The translations under genes and the position numbers were made by a program. From contig CAMHPM010000001.1 in NCBI GenBank assembly GCA_946187025.1, positions 1 through 40,449 on the forward strand: a DNA stretch of 40,449 nt. Direction: 5' to 3'. Below, in pieces: positions 1 to 7,664 of the stretch. A model generated the notes under the pieces. The model did no database searches, was not told the origin of the DNA, and saw nothing but the letters and a program-made list of their open reading frames with translations. Numbering within the stretch: the first letter of the stretch is position 1; every line of letters begins with the position of its first letter. The DNA is from an uncultured Prevotellaceae bacterium. GTDB taxonomy: Bacteria > Bacteroidota > Bacteroidia > Bacteroidales > Bacteroidaceae.

Positions 1-100
1 CCCCTCCGCTTCGCTCGTCCCCCTTTCAGGCGGGACAATCCATCCGGAAGGATATTCATTAGTTAAATTGAAGATTGAAAAATGAAGATTGAAGATTAAC

Positions 101-205
101 CATCCGGATGGACTCTCCCACCAAAGCTACCCTCGCCTTCGGAGAGGGGCTGGGGGTGAGGTCTGGGGGAGTACCCCTCTCCCCTGGGGGAGCGCGAGGG
201 GGAAA
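101..205 (-). repeat. GC-rich stem-loop dispersed element, copy 1
   Basis: This noncoding block opens with the palindrome CATCCGGATGG at 101-111. It then has a hairpin-prone CCCTCGCC/GGCGAGGG-like stretch, the phrase GGCTGGGGGTGAGG, and a core CTCTCCCCTGGGGGAG at about 177-192. The same order of phrases recurs at 13736-13818 (same orientation) and about 28819-28980 (opposite orientation), so it is a dispersed repeat rather than a gene remnant. The arms can fold into strong G/C stems. Function is unknown; it resembles a REP-like or MITE-like element, but no transposase or terminal inverted repeats could be confirmed. The preceding bases 1-100 hold only AT-rich low-complexity sequence. Confidence 0.6.
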
Positions 206-270
206 GAATAATGAAACAACCCACGTAGTGGGAGGGGGTCTCCAAGCCGGAGGCAAAAGTGAACGGACGT

Positions 271-301
271 TTTGCCGTTCACATCTTTTGTCGTATCTTT
301 G
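271..301 (+). promoter_or_regulatory. Bacteroidetes-type promoter without an obvious gene
   Basis: TTTG at 271-274 and TATCTTTG at 294-301 are separated by exactly 19 nt, which matches the Bacteroidetes housekeeping consensus (TTTG, 19-21 nt, TAnnTTTG). An ATG follows six bases later at 307. The reading frame from there is leucine/phenylalanine-rich because it runs through TATCTTTG repeats, then antisense into the protease gene, so I do not call it a gene. The promoter may drive a small RNA or be left over from a deleted gene. Confidence 0.55.
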
Positions 302-358
302 CAGCCATGAAACAGAGTCAGTGTATTAGACAGCTGCATTGTCTTTCTAATGTAAGTG

Positions 359-405
359 TATCTTTGTATCTTTGTATCTTGTATCTTGTATCTTTGGTAT
401 CTTTC
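359..405 (+). repeat. tandem TATCTTTG repeats resembling promoter -7 boxes
   Basis: Exact TATCTTTG copies lie at 359-366, 367-374 and 389-396, with shortened TATCTTG copies at 375-381 and 382-388 and a variant after 397. The unit equals the TAnnTTTG -7 box of Bacteroidetes promoters and matches the box of the promoter 58 bases upstream. It could be simple slippage of that box or a run of weak start sites. Confidence 0.6.
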
Positions 406-451
406 TTGCTTTCTTGCTTTGCTATCCCTTTCGCCCTATCCCCATTCTCTT

Positions 452-539
452 TTCTGTGCAGTCACAGGGGCGAGAGTGCGCAGTCACAGAGCCGGGAGTG
501 TGCAGTCGCAGGGTCGCGAGTGCGCACTCCCGTGAATTC
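452..539. repeat. 22-bp tandem array A (4 units)
   Basis: Four contiguous units of 22 bp start at 452, 474, 496 and 518. The conserved part reads GAGTGCGCAGTCAC with variants such as GAGTGTGCAGTCGC and GAGTGCGCACTCCC; the remaining eight bases vary. The last unit ends one base before the end of the M6 protease stop codon (538-540), so the array abuts the gene's 3' end. The same period and core occur at four other loci in this window. There are no spacers, so it is not a CRISPR. Confidence 0.75.
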
Positions 540-3027
540 AGTTGTCGCGCATGACAGCATAAATGCAGAGCACATCCTGTGCATCGACCTGTCCGTCGGC
601 GTTGACGTCCTCGGCTGCAGTGGCTTCTCCGCTGCCGTGCTGCTGTATGTATTCATATACCAGCAATACGTCGTGCGAATCTACATGGCCGTCGCGGTTT
701 ACGTCGGCTGGGTTTACAGGGTCGCCGGCGAGTGTCACCGGTGTCCAGGCGGTCCACTGGCTTGATGCCGTGCCGGACGTTGCGTTCACCCGGTAGGAGT
801 AAGGCAATGTTGCGTCGAGGCCGGTGAATGTGTAGTGTGTGTCGGTGGTGGTAAATGTCTGGATATCGACGCCTTCTGCTTCGCCGCTTTCAATCTGCTC
901 CATGGTGTATGCGCCGTCGTATATTGCGACTGCTGTGAGGTATATGCGTTTCACGGCTGTGATGCGCAGGTAGAACGGTGCTGCTGCCGACTCGAACGCC
1001 ACGACATGTGACGTGCTGCCCGATGTGACGGTAAACGTCTGCAGCGCGGTCTTACTGCTGCCATCGAGCAGTTCAACCACGATGTTACCACCCACGGTAT
1101 TGTTGTATTCCACCTCACTGAATGCAATGGTGACGGAGCCGCTCCCGGTGTTTTCGATAAGTGGCGATGTGAGCACTCCGCTGACCGATGCCGAGCCCAT
1201 CTTGAGCCTCGATGTCGATGCAAAGCATTTCGTTCCGGTCCATCCCGGCCAATGCATATAGGTGTCGAGCCGTGTGCCTATGTCGTTGGTGCCATCGCGA
1301 GTGACGGTAGCGAACTCGCTGAAATCCTCGCTCAGAATCAGCATTTCGGATATATCCTTGCCTTCGTGGACTGTCCGCAGTTGCAGGGTGTATTCCCCGG
1401 CATCGCTTACGGCTTTCCAGTTGGCAGTGAACGACGTTGCAGTTATATCCGACTCGGCCTCAAGTTCCGGGGTATCGATTTTGATGCCGCCCATGCAGAC
1501 GAACGAGATGACGCCGTTCTTCTCCTGAATGTCGGTGAGGGGACATCCCATGAGCTTGGTGCCCGACAGGTTGCGGTTGTAGAGCGTGGCAGCCGGTTTC
1601 GACGTGTCGGTCAGTTCATGGTTGCCCGACGTGCCGGGATAGGGGTCGCCGGCGAGGTCGGTGGCGGTGGCGTATGTCTGTCCGCCATAGTAGCCGGTCA
1701 TAAACTGGTTGTCGGCTGGTATGATGGTGCAACGCTGGTGGTTGGCATCGTTGTTTACAGTATTTTCATACCATGCGTCTTCATCGTAATCGACATGCAG
1801 CACGAGCATTCCGTGGCCATAGAGGTAGGAGTCGAACTTCTCGTTCTGGCGGTTTTCGAGCAGATAGTATTCGTTTTTGCGGGCATCGTTGTAGATGATG
1901 TATGCCTCGGGTGTGGAACTGAGCGGCTGCATCTCGCTCACGATGCGTGGTGCATCGAGCTCGACGGGTGTGAGCCATCCTGCAAACATACGCTCGTAGC
2001 TGGTGTAGGCAGCCGGCACCTCGCCCCAGTCTTCAGGACCATTGTACGAACCGGCACACATCACACTCCAGCAGTCGAGGCCGAAGTTGACGGCTGCCTC
2101 TGTTGTGTCATACATATCTGGAAGACCGAGACAATGAGAGAACTCGTGTACAGCCGTACCGATGGTATTGAGCGTGGTACCACTCGCACCCCGCAACTCG
2201 CTTCCGCAGGCATAGGTGCTGAGTTTCATGTCGTCGAGATAAATCGGACCGTTACCATCAGAATAATCTGTCGCACTTTCCAAGTCCCATTCGTGTGGCC
2301 AGATAGTGTTGGAAGCACCACCCATAGCCTCGCCATATCCGGCATAGATTACATACACCTGATCCACCTCTCCGTCGGAGTCCCAGTCGTAGTTGCGATA
2401 GTCAACATCGGCATCTGCCAGGCGCAGCGCCTCAATCACCATCTCGGCCGGATGGACATCGTTGCCTTCGCTGTCGTTTTCGCCATAGTAAGCCATTTTT
2501 TTACTCACAGTGTATGGACCGACCACATCGAAGTCGATGGTAAGCTGTCCGTAGCTCTGCTCATAGAAGTAGTCGCGAACACTGCCTATATGGTCGTTCT
2601 GGTTATATCCCTTCTGGTTGAACATGTCGTTGAACGCCGATCGTGTGCCACTCGTACTCAACGACTTGTCGGCGAAATTGACAAGAACCACAAGTCCGCG
2701 TTTCTCGCCTGTATAGTCGCCCTTCGCCCTACGCTTGGCAGCACGACGCAAGCGGCGGTTGTTGGCTTCACGTTTCTTGGCTTCCCATCCTGCACGCATG
2801 TTCTTCACTTCAAACATGGTTGCCTCACGATACATGCCGTCGGCCCTCTTCACAAGTGGCTGGCCTGCCATGTTGACATAATAGTGGAAATGTTCGTCGC
2901 CACGCAGCATCACGGTGAGCGTGGTGCCGTCGGCCTGAGTTATCGTGAATGGTTTGCGAATAGCAGGAATGGCAAACAACATGGTTGCTGCCATCATGAA
3001 TGCATAGGTTGTTAATGTTCGTTTCAT
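538..3027 (-). CDS. Secreted M6-family metalloprotease with C-terminal dockerin repeats
   Basis: An 829-residue exported zinc endopeptidase, likely acting outside the cell on host or dietary protein. A signal peptide covers about residues 1-21. The M6-like domain follows, with the typical GSVRDYFYEQSYGQL stretch near 148-162 and the zinc motif HEFSH at 294-298, followed by GLPDMYD. After the protease come a fibronectin III-like segment (about 517-560), a beta-rich jelly-roll-like region (about 560-720), a second fibronectin-like stretch, and two calcium loops of dockerin type I form, DVNRDGHVDSHD and DVNADGQVDAQD, in the last 60 residues. No type IX tail was seen. No promoter is visible in the 75 bases upstream, so it may be read through from the hypD-activase-ABC unit. 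Dockerins without known cohesins occur in this phylum; the ligand is unknown. Confidence 0.88.
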   Translation of the reverse strand: MKRTLTTYAFMMAATMLFAIPAIRKPFTITQADGTTLTVMLRGDEHFHYYVNMAGQPLVKRADGMYREATMFEVKNMRAGWEAKKREANNRRLRRAAKRRAKGDYTGEKRGLVVLVNFADKSLSTSGTRSAFNDMFNQKGYNQNDHIGSVRDYFYEQSYGQLTIDFDVVGPYTVSKKMAYYGENDSEGNDVHPAEMVIEALRLADADVDYRNYDWDSDGEVDQVYVIYAGYGEAMGGASNTIWPHEWDLESATDYSDGNGPIYLDDMKLSTYACGSELRGASGTTLNTIGTAVHEFSHCLGLPDMYDTTEAAVNFGLDCWSVMCAGSYNGPEDWGEVPAAYTSYERMFAGWLTPVELDAPRIVSEMQPLSSTPEAYIIYNDARKNEYYLLENRQNEKFDSYLYGHGMLVLHVDYDEDAWYENTVNNDANHQRCTIIPADNQFMTGYYGGQTYATATDLAGDPYPGTSGNHELTDTSKPAATLYNRNLSGTKLMGCPLTDIQEKNGVISFVCMGGIKIDTPELEAESDITATSFTANWKAVSDAGEYTLQLRTVHEGKDISEMLILSEDFSEFATVTRDGTNDIGTRLDTYMHWPGWTGTKCFASTSRLKMGSASVSGVLTSPLIENTGSGSVTIAFSEVEYNNTVGGNIVVELLDGSSKTALQTFTVTSGSTSHVVAFESAAAPFYLRITAVKRIYLTAVAIYDGAYTMEQIESGEAEGVDIQTFTTTDTHYTFTGLDATLPYSYRVNATSGTASSQWTAWTPVTLAGDPVNPADVNRDGHVDSHDVLLVYEYIQQHGSGEATAAEDVNADGQVDAQDVLCIYAVMRDN

Positions 3028-3102
3028 CTTAAGCTTCTTAATCTATGATTGATTTGATTGTTGATTTATCGGTGTTGTATCCGTCCCCGTATTTCCGTTT
3101 GT

Positions 3103-3876
3103 TTATTGGTGCAATCTGACATGGAATGTCATTGCAGAGCGGTCGAACTCAATGTTTTCGTTCACCACATGCTGGTCGATTTCACCTGCTTCCGACAGCT
3201 GGCGCGGCGTGCCGCTGATGAGCCGGCCGTCGTGGTCGAGCAGCCAAATATTGTCGGCAATCTGCAGAGCGAGGTCTATGTCGTGTATCGACATAAGTAT
3301 GGTCTTGCCCATGTCGTGTGCCAGCTGGCGCAGCATCAGCATCACCGCCACCTTGTTGGGATAGTAGAGGAAGGCGGTAGGCTCGTCGAGCAGGATGACG
3401 GGTGTCTCCTGTGCCATGGCCTTTGCTATCATGGTCTTCTGCCGTTCACCGTCGCTCAGGGTTTGTATCTGCTGTCGGGCTACATTCTCCACCCCTACAC
3501 GCCGTATGCAGCGTTCTACCACCTCACGGTCGTGGGCAGTGAGGCGCCCCCAAAATCCGGTGTAAGGACTCCGGCCCATTCCCACCACTTCGTAGGCTGT
3601 CAGACCCTTTATGTGAGTGTTGTCGGTAAGCACTATGCTTATGAGCTTCGACAGGGCCTCGCTGTCATAGCTGGTCATGTTCCTGCCATCAATCAGCACT
3701 TCGCCCGCGAGGGCATCCTGGAAGTTGGCTATTGTGCGCAGAAGGGTTGACTTACCTGTCCCGTTAGGTCCGATAAGGCATGTGAGCTGTCCCGGGTGCA
3801 GTTCGGCATTGAGATTGCGGCTCACCGTTTTGTCTTTATATCCGGTAGTGAGGTTTCTGAGTGTAATCATAGTCAT
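3103..3876 (-). CDS. FecE-like ABC transporter ATP-binding protein (orphan)
   Basis: A 257-residue ATPase of the iron-siderophore/heme/cobalamin importer class. It has Walker A GPNGTGKST, signature LSDGERQ, Walker B VILLDEPT and the switch histidine in SIHDIDLAL. The stretch LTAYEVVGMGRSPYTGFWG is typical of the FecE/BtuD/HmuV branch. No permease or binding protein is adjacent, so the partner must be encoded elsewhere. Its start overlaps the stop of the activase gene (ATGA); a second ATG at 3868-3870 sits six bases after AGGAGG and is an equally good or better start. Odd: the D-loop position after LDEPTAFL is Tyr (LYYPNKV), where relatives usually have Asp. Substrate cannot be told from sequence. 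Confidence 0.85.
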   Translation of the reverse strand: MTMITLRNLTTGYKDKTVSRNLNAELHPGQLTCLIGPNGTGKSTLLRTIANFQDALAGEVLIDGRNMTSYDSEALSKLISIVLTDNTHIKGLTAYEVVGMGRSPYTGFWGRLTAHDREVVERCIRRVGVENVARQQIQTLSDGERQKTMIAKAMAQETPVILLDEPTAFLYYPNKVAVMLMLRQLAHDMGKTILMSIHDIDLALQIADNIWLLDHDGRLISGTPRQLSEAGEIDQHVVNENIEFDRSAMTFHVRLHQ

Positions 3877-4790
3877 CCTCCTATAATCGCGGTTATACCA
3901 TGAGCGGCAAACTGACTGATGCAGCGCTGTTGCACCTCGTCGGTGGGTGTGCTCATATCGAGGTGGTCGGGATTGTAGGTGGTGCCCAGTTTCTCGTGTT
4001 TACCACGGCCTATGTCGTGATATGGCAGCAGGTTGACTGTCTTGCGCTCCCACGGCAGGGTGGCGAGGAATCGTGCTGTGGCCTCGATGTTGCCCTCGTC
4101 GGCATTCACGCCCTCGATGAGTGGTATGCGGATGAAGAAGTCGCACCCCATCTGGGCTATCATCCTGAGGTTTTCGAGTATGGGTTCGTTTGGCACTCCT
4201 GTATATCTCTGGTGTGTGGCCGAATCCATGTGCTTTATGTCAACGAGGAACAGCTCACACTGTTGTGCCACTTCCTTCACCACTTCCTTGCCGGCATATA
4301 GCGTGGTGTCAACACATCGGTGGAATCGTCGCTGCCCCAGTTCGGTGAGCAGCTCGGTGAGGTAGGCATGGTGCATGAGGGGTTCGCCGCCGCAGAGGGT
4401 CACTCCTCCGCCGCTGTCTTCCATCACCTTGCGTTCCTTTTCTATCACCTCCATCAGTTCGTCCATAGCCCACTGCCTGCCGCCGAACTTCATGGCCAGT
4501 GTGGGACACACCTCTTCGCAGTGACGGCACTGTCGGCACAGGTTTTCGTCGGCACGAATGCCGTCGGGGGTGAGGCTGAGTGCATGTACTGGACATTCAT
4601 CGACGCAGGTCTTGCAGCCTATACACTTTTTCTTTGTGTACATGCGCTGGGGCCTTGGGTCGATGCCCTCGGGGTTGTGACACCACACACAGTGTAGCGG
4701 ACAACCTTTCAGAAAAATGGTGGTCCTGATGCCAGGACCATCATTTATCGAGAAGCGCTTTATGTCGAATATCAGGTTTTGATTCGTCAT
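3873..4790 (-). CDS. Glycyl-radical enzyme activating enzyme (radical SAM)
   Basis: A 305-residue activase of the PflA type that would install the glycyl radical on the enzyme encoded just upstream. The radical SAM cysteines are C30, C34 and C37 in GCPLHCVWCHNPEG. Two ferredoxin-like four-cysteine clusters follow (C56/C59/C62/C66 and C85/C88/C91/C95), the arrangement seen in activases of CutC, glycerol dehydratase and HypD rather than in plain PflA. The C-terminal part has LLPYHDIGRGKHEKLG, a conserved activase phrase. It starts 9 bases after the glycyl radical enzyme stop and overlaps the ABC gene by 4 bases, so the three are one transcript. By neighbourhood it is the HypD activase. Confidence 0.88.
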   Translation of the reverse strand: MTNQNLIFDIKRFSINDGPGIRTTIFLKGCPLHCVWCHNPEGIDPRPQRMYTKKKCIGCKTCVDECPVHALSLTPDGIRADENLCRQCRHCEEVCPTLAMKFGGRQWAMDELMEVIEKERKVMEDSGGGVTLCGGEPLMHHAYLTELLTELGQRRFHRCVDTTLYAGKEVVKEVAQQCELFLVDIKHMDSATHQRYTGVPNEPILENLRMIAQMGCDFFIRIPLIEGVNADEGNIEATARFLATLPWERKTVNLLPYHDIGRGKHEKLGTTYNPDHLDMSTPTDEVQQRCISQFAAHGITAIIGG

Positions 4791-4799
4791 GTCGGTCGC

Positions 4800-5069
4800 T
4801 TAGAATTCTTCGTTGGCTGTGCGAGCGATGATTTCGTTCTGCAGCTGCGATGTCATGTCGTTAAAGTAGTCGCTGTATCCGGCCACACGCACGAGCAGGT
4901 CCTTATACTGGTCGGGGTGCTTCTGTGCATCGAGCAGGGTGTCGGTATCCACAACGTTGAACTGAATGTGGTGTCCTCCCAGCGAGAAGTAAGTGCGGAT
5001 GAGGCTTGCCAGCTTCTTGAGGTCTTCCTCGCGTTTCATGAGGCTCGGCACGAATCGCACGTTGAGCAA
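4800..5069 (-). CDS. Glycyl-radical domain, C-terminal fragment of the frameshifted HypD-type enzyme
   Basis: This frame encodes the last 89 residues of the glycyl radical enzyme whose main part is at 5036-7186. It begins LLNVRF (a TTG, not a real start) and carries the radical motif RVAGYSDYF; the glycine that bears the radical is about 25 residues from the end, as expected in the family. The upstream frame runs past this point and stops at 5036, so the domain is out of frame with its catalytic part. Either the gene is broken, the read contains an indel, or the fragment is made separately, for which the free-standing glycyl radical cofactor YfiD/GrcA is a precedent. Independent translation is not supported by any start signal I can see. 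Confidence 0.75.
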   Translation of the reverse strand: MLNVRFVPSLMKREEDLKKLASLIRTYFSLGGHHIQFNVVDTDTLLDAQKHPDQYKDLLVRVAGYSDYFNDMTSQLQNEIIARTANEEF

Positions 5070-7186
5070 TGTGTCTGGTCGAGTTTGCCGAGCGACTTGA
5101 TGACCGAGGTCGGCCCTTGCGAGTCGGCTCCGTGTGAAGGACTTGTGCCGTCGCTGATTGCAAACTTGGCGAACCGTCCGTTAGGTGTAGCCTGGCACAC
5201 ACTGCCGAAGTAGTTGTGGCAGGTGGTCGAGAGCATGTTGAGCTGGGTCTTGCCGCCGCGGGTGTTTGGCCTTCCTTCGATGGCATCCACCAGGTCGTCG
5301 TATATGCGTACGGCGATTGAGTCGGCATATTCGTCGTCGTTTCCGAAGAACGGAGTGTGGTTGACGATGTATTGGCGGAACTTCTCTTCGCCCACGAAGT
5401 TGCCCTCGATGGCTCGCAGCAGCTCGTCCATCGTGAACCGGTGGTCTTCGAAGATGTGTTTCTTCATTGTGGTGAAGCAGTCGGTCAGGGTGCCGAGGCC
5501 GGTACACTGTATGTATGTGGTGTTGTAGCGTGCACCGCCGCTGTAGTAGTCTTTACCCTTCACGATACAGTCGTCGATGAACAGGCTGAGGAATGTGGCC
5601 GGAGCGTAGAGCGAGAACATGCGCTCGATGTAGTTGTTGACGGCCAGCTTCATGTTGACGAAGTACACCATCTGCTTGTGCCATGCGTCGTACATCTGTT
5701 CGAATGTAGTGAATGTGCGCGGGTCGCCTGTCTCGAGTCCGAGTCGCTTGCCGGTCACGGGGTCGATGCCGTTGTGCAGTGTTATCTCGAGTATCTTCGG
5801 TGTGTTGAGGTATCCGGTGAGCAGGTATGCTTCCTTTCCGAATGCACCCACCTCGATACATCCCGAGCATCCGCCCTCGTTGGCATCTTCGCGGCTCTTG
5901 CCCTGGCGCATGAGTTCCTTGGTGTAGGTGTCGGGGTTGAACACCGACGGGTATCCGTGGCCCTGACGTATGACGCGGCATCCGGCCAGCAGGAACTCGT
6001 CGGGAGTCACCTTGCTGATGTGGATGGAGAGGCCCGGCTGCAGTTCATGCAGTTCTTCCTGAATCTCGAGAATCATGTACGACAGTTCGTTGCTACCGTC
6101 CTTACCGTCGCGTGTGATACCACCTATGTTTATGTTGGTGAAGTCGTTGTATGTGCCCGACTCCAGTGCCGTGATTCCCACCTTTGGAGGTGCCGGCTGG
6201 TTGTTGAATTTTATCCAGAGGCAGCTGATGAGTTCCTTGGCGCGGTCGCGGGTCATGGTGCCCTCTTCCACCTCCTTCTGATAGAACGGATAGAGGTGCT
6301 GGTCGATGTGTCCCGGGTTCATAGAGTCCCATCCGTTGAGTTCGGTCACTGTTCCGAGGTGTACGAACCAGTACATCTGGATGGCTTCCCACATGTCGCG
6401 AGGTGCATGGGCCGGAACCCAGCGGCACACGTCGGCAATCTTCTCCAGTTCTGCCTTGCGCTGAGGGTCGGCCGTCTTGGCTGCCATCTGCTCTGCCAGC
6501 TCGGCATGGCGCTCGGCAAACAGTATTGCAGCATCGCACGAGATGTCCATTGCCTCCAGCTCCTGCTGCTTGTCGGTGGCCTCAGGGTCATTTATATAAT
6601 CGAGTTTCTCGATCTGCTCCTTTATCATCTGCTTGCAGTCGAGCAGTCCGCGGTGATACATCTTGCCGTCCATGGCCGTGTGTCCGGCGGCACGCTGCTC
6701 CATGAATTCGGTGAACACACCTGCATGGTAGGCCTCTTCCCACTCCTTCGACACATGGTTGAAGATGCGCTCGCGCTGGGTCTTGCCCTTCCAGTAGGGT
6801 ATCACCTCGCGCTCGTAGGTGTCGATATCGGCCTGGCTGATGTGGTATGGCTGCAACTCGCGTGTGTCGAGCACATGCAGGTCTTCCACCGAGTGGCACG
6901 TCAGTTCGGGGAATGTAGGCACAGCCTTCGGCACCGGGCCGCGTTCGCCCACGATGAGCTCGTCGTCGCCTATATAGATGGTTTTCTTCTTGCAGATTTC
7001 GTAGAAGTTCTTGGCACGCAGCACAGCAATAGGCCACTTGCCCTCGTTCTCCTTGTAGAATGCGGTTTCAATCAGAGCACGTTCGATGGTCAGTGTAGTA
7101 GGGGTTTCAAGGCTCTGCTTGTGCAGGCGCTTGATGCGGTCGTTCATTCCGCCGTCGTTGGCGGGATACTTTAGAGGAAAATTCAT
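5036..7186 (-). CDS. hypD: Glycyl radical enzyme, probable trans-4-hydroxy-L-proline dehydratase (frameshifted)
   Basis: 716 residues holding all of the enzyme except the glycyl-radical domain. The catalytic loop EGGCSGCIEVGAFG places the thiyl cysteine at C443 with E445 two residues on; the C-x-E pairing and surrounding GKEAYLLTGY match dehydratase-type enzymes, and DGELIVGE-like and PTFPELTCHSVEDL stretches near residues 75-105 recall HypD. HypD dehydrates trans-4-hydroxy-L-proline to pyrroline-5-carboxylate, used by gut anaerobes on collagen-derived hydroxyproline. Correct frame ends near KLDQT (T705, 5072-5074); the following HCSTCDSCRAS is out of frame. Joined with 4800-5069 the product would be about 790-800 residues, the family length. 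A consensus promoter lies at 7228-7258. No proC neighbour is present, so the substrate is inferred from motifs only; other dehydratase-type family members remain possible. Confidence 0.8.
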   Translation of the reverse strand: MNFPLKYPANDGGMNDRIKRLHKQSLETPTTLTIERALIETAFYKENEGKWPIAVLRAKNFYEICKKKTIYIGDDELIVGERGPVPKAVPTFPELTCHSVEDLHVLDTRELQPYHISQADIDTYEREVIPYWKGKTQRERIFNHVSKEWEEAYHAGVFTEFMEQRAAGHTAMDGKMYHRGLLDCKQMIKEQIEKLDYINDPEATDKQQELEAMDISCDAAILFAERHAELAEQMAAKTADPQRKAELEKIADVCRWVPAHAPRDMWEAIQMYWFVHLGTVTELNGWDSMNPGHIDQHLYPFYQKEVEEGTMTRDRAKELISCLWIKFNNQPAPPKVGITALESGTYNDFTNINIGGITRDGKDGSNELSYMILEIQEELHELQPGLSIHISKVTPDEFLLAGCRVIRQGHGYPSVFNPDTYTKELMRQGKSREDANEGGCSGCIEVGAFGKEAYLLTGYLNTPKILEITLHNGIDPVTGKRLGLETGDPRTFTTFEQMYDAWHKQMVYFVNMKLAVNNYIERMFSLYAPATFLSLFIDDCIVKGKDYYSGGARYNTTYIQCTGLGTLTDCFTTMKKHIFEDHRFTMDELLRAIEGNFVGEEKFRQYIVNHTPFFGNDDEYADSIAVRIYDDLVDAIEGRPNTRGGKTQLNMLSTTCHNYFGSVCQATPNGRFAKFAISDGTSPSHGADSQGPTSVIKSLGKLDQTHCSTCDSCRAS

Positions 7187-7227
7187 ATTGTCTTTGTTTT
7201 TATGTCCGTATTATGCATTATACGCTG

Positions 7228-7258
7228 CAAAGTTACGTCAAAGAAACGGGACAGCAAA
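7228..7258 (-). promoter_or_regulatory. Promoter of the glycyl radical enzyme operon
   Basis: On the minus strand TTTG (7255-7258) and TAACTTTG (7228-7235) are exactly 19 nt apart, a full match to the Bacteroidetes consensus. The leader to the ATG at 7186 would be about 35 nt. Confidence 0.75.
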
Positions 7259-7416
7259 ATAAATTAACATTTATTTCATCATTTCCACGCTGTTTAGCCT
7301 CATAATTATGAACGAATTAAGAAACTGGGGGCAGGCATGCAGCCCAGCGCAGATACAGTCTGTTTTCACGACATGCCCTCTCTTCATTCGTCAGGGTAAT
7401 GGTTGCAATGTAAAAT
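7259..7416. other. Spacer with no recognised feature
   Basis: AT-rich sequence upstream of the hypD promoter followed by unremarkable sequence up to the 22-bp array. I see no ORF, hairpin terminator or known RNA here; regulator sites for the promoter at 7228-7258 could lie in the first part. Confidence 0.5.
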
Positions 7417-7548
7417 GAGTGCGCACTCGCAGGCCTGTGAGTGCGGAGTCGCGAGGCCGAGAGTGCGCACTCGCGGGGCCGAAAGTGCGGAGTCGCAGAA
7501 CTGAGTGTGCGGAGTCGCAGAACTGAGTGTGCGGAGTCGAATGAAACG
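7417..7548. repeat. 22-bp tandem array B (6 units)
   Basis: Six contiguous 22-bp units start at 7417, 7439, 7461, 7483, 7505 and 7527. Units 1 and 3 begin with GAGTGCGCACTCGC, which contains the 12-bp palindrome GAGTGCGCACTC; units 2 and 4-6 read GAGTGCGGAGTCGC or GTGTGCGGAGTCGC, where the second half-site is flipped so that it becomes a direct repeat of the first. The last eight bases are aggcctgt, gaggccga, ggggccga or agaactga. The array lies between the 3' end of lpdA and the hypD promoter. Confidence 0.85.
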
Positions 7549-7556
7549 GCAGGCTG

Positions 7557-7631
7557 TCAAGTATCAGTTTTTGCTGCCTTGGTGATTTCTTCTTTGCTGA
7601 CAGACATGGCCAGATTGTCGCTGACCATCAT
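7557..7631 (-). CDS. Possible 24-residue small ORF after lpdA
   Basis: From ATG at 7629-7631 to TGA at 7557-7559 the minus strand encodes a polar 24-residue peptide that includes SVSKEEITKAAK. It is in the same frame as lpdA but lies after two in-frame stops. The amino-acid composition looks coding-like, and the array B repeats begin 9 bases beyond its stop. It has no recognisable domain; it could be a small protein, a remnant of a lost gene, or chance. Confidence 0.2.
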   Translation of the reverse strand: MMVSDNLAMSVSKEEITKAAKTDT

Positions 7632-7664
7632 CTGCAGGTTTACGTTTTACTGTTTGCCACCGAC

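Noticed and set aside
307..765. Hydrophobic rightward frame behind the promoter at 271-301
   Set aside because: Composition comes from TATCTTTG repeats and array A, and the rest is antisense to the protease gene.
1252..3015. 587-residue rightward frame
   Set aside because: It lies antisense to the M6 protease, which has clear domains; the long frame is a mirror of biased codon use.
5357..7174. 605-residue rightward frame
   Set aside because: Antisense to the glycyl radical enzyme and without any recognisable motif.
7417..7548. CRISPR array
   Set aside because: Units are contiguous 22-bp repeats with no unique spacers, and no cas gene is present.
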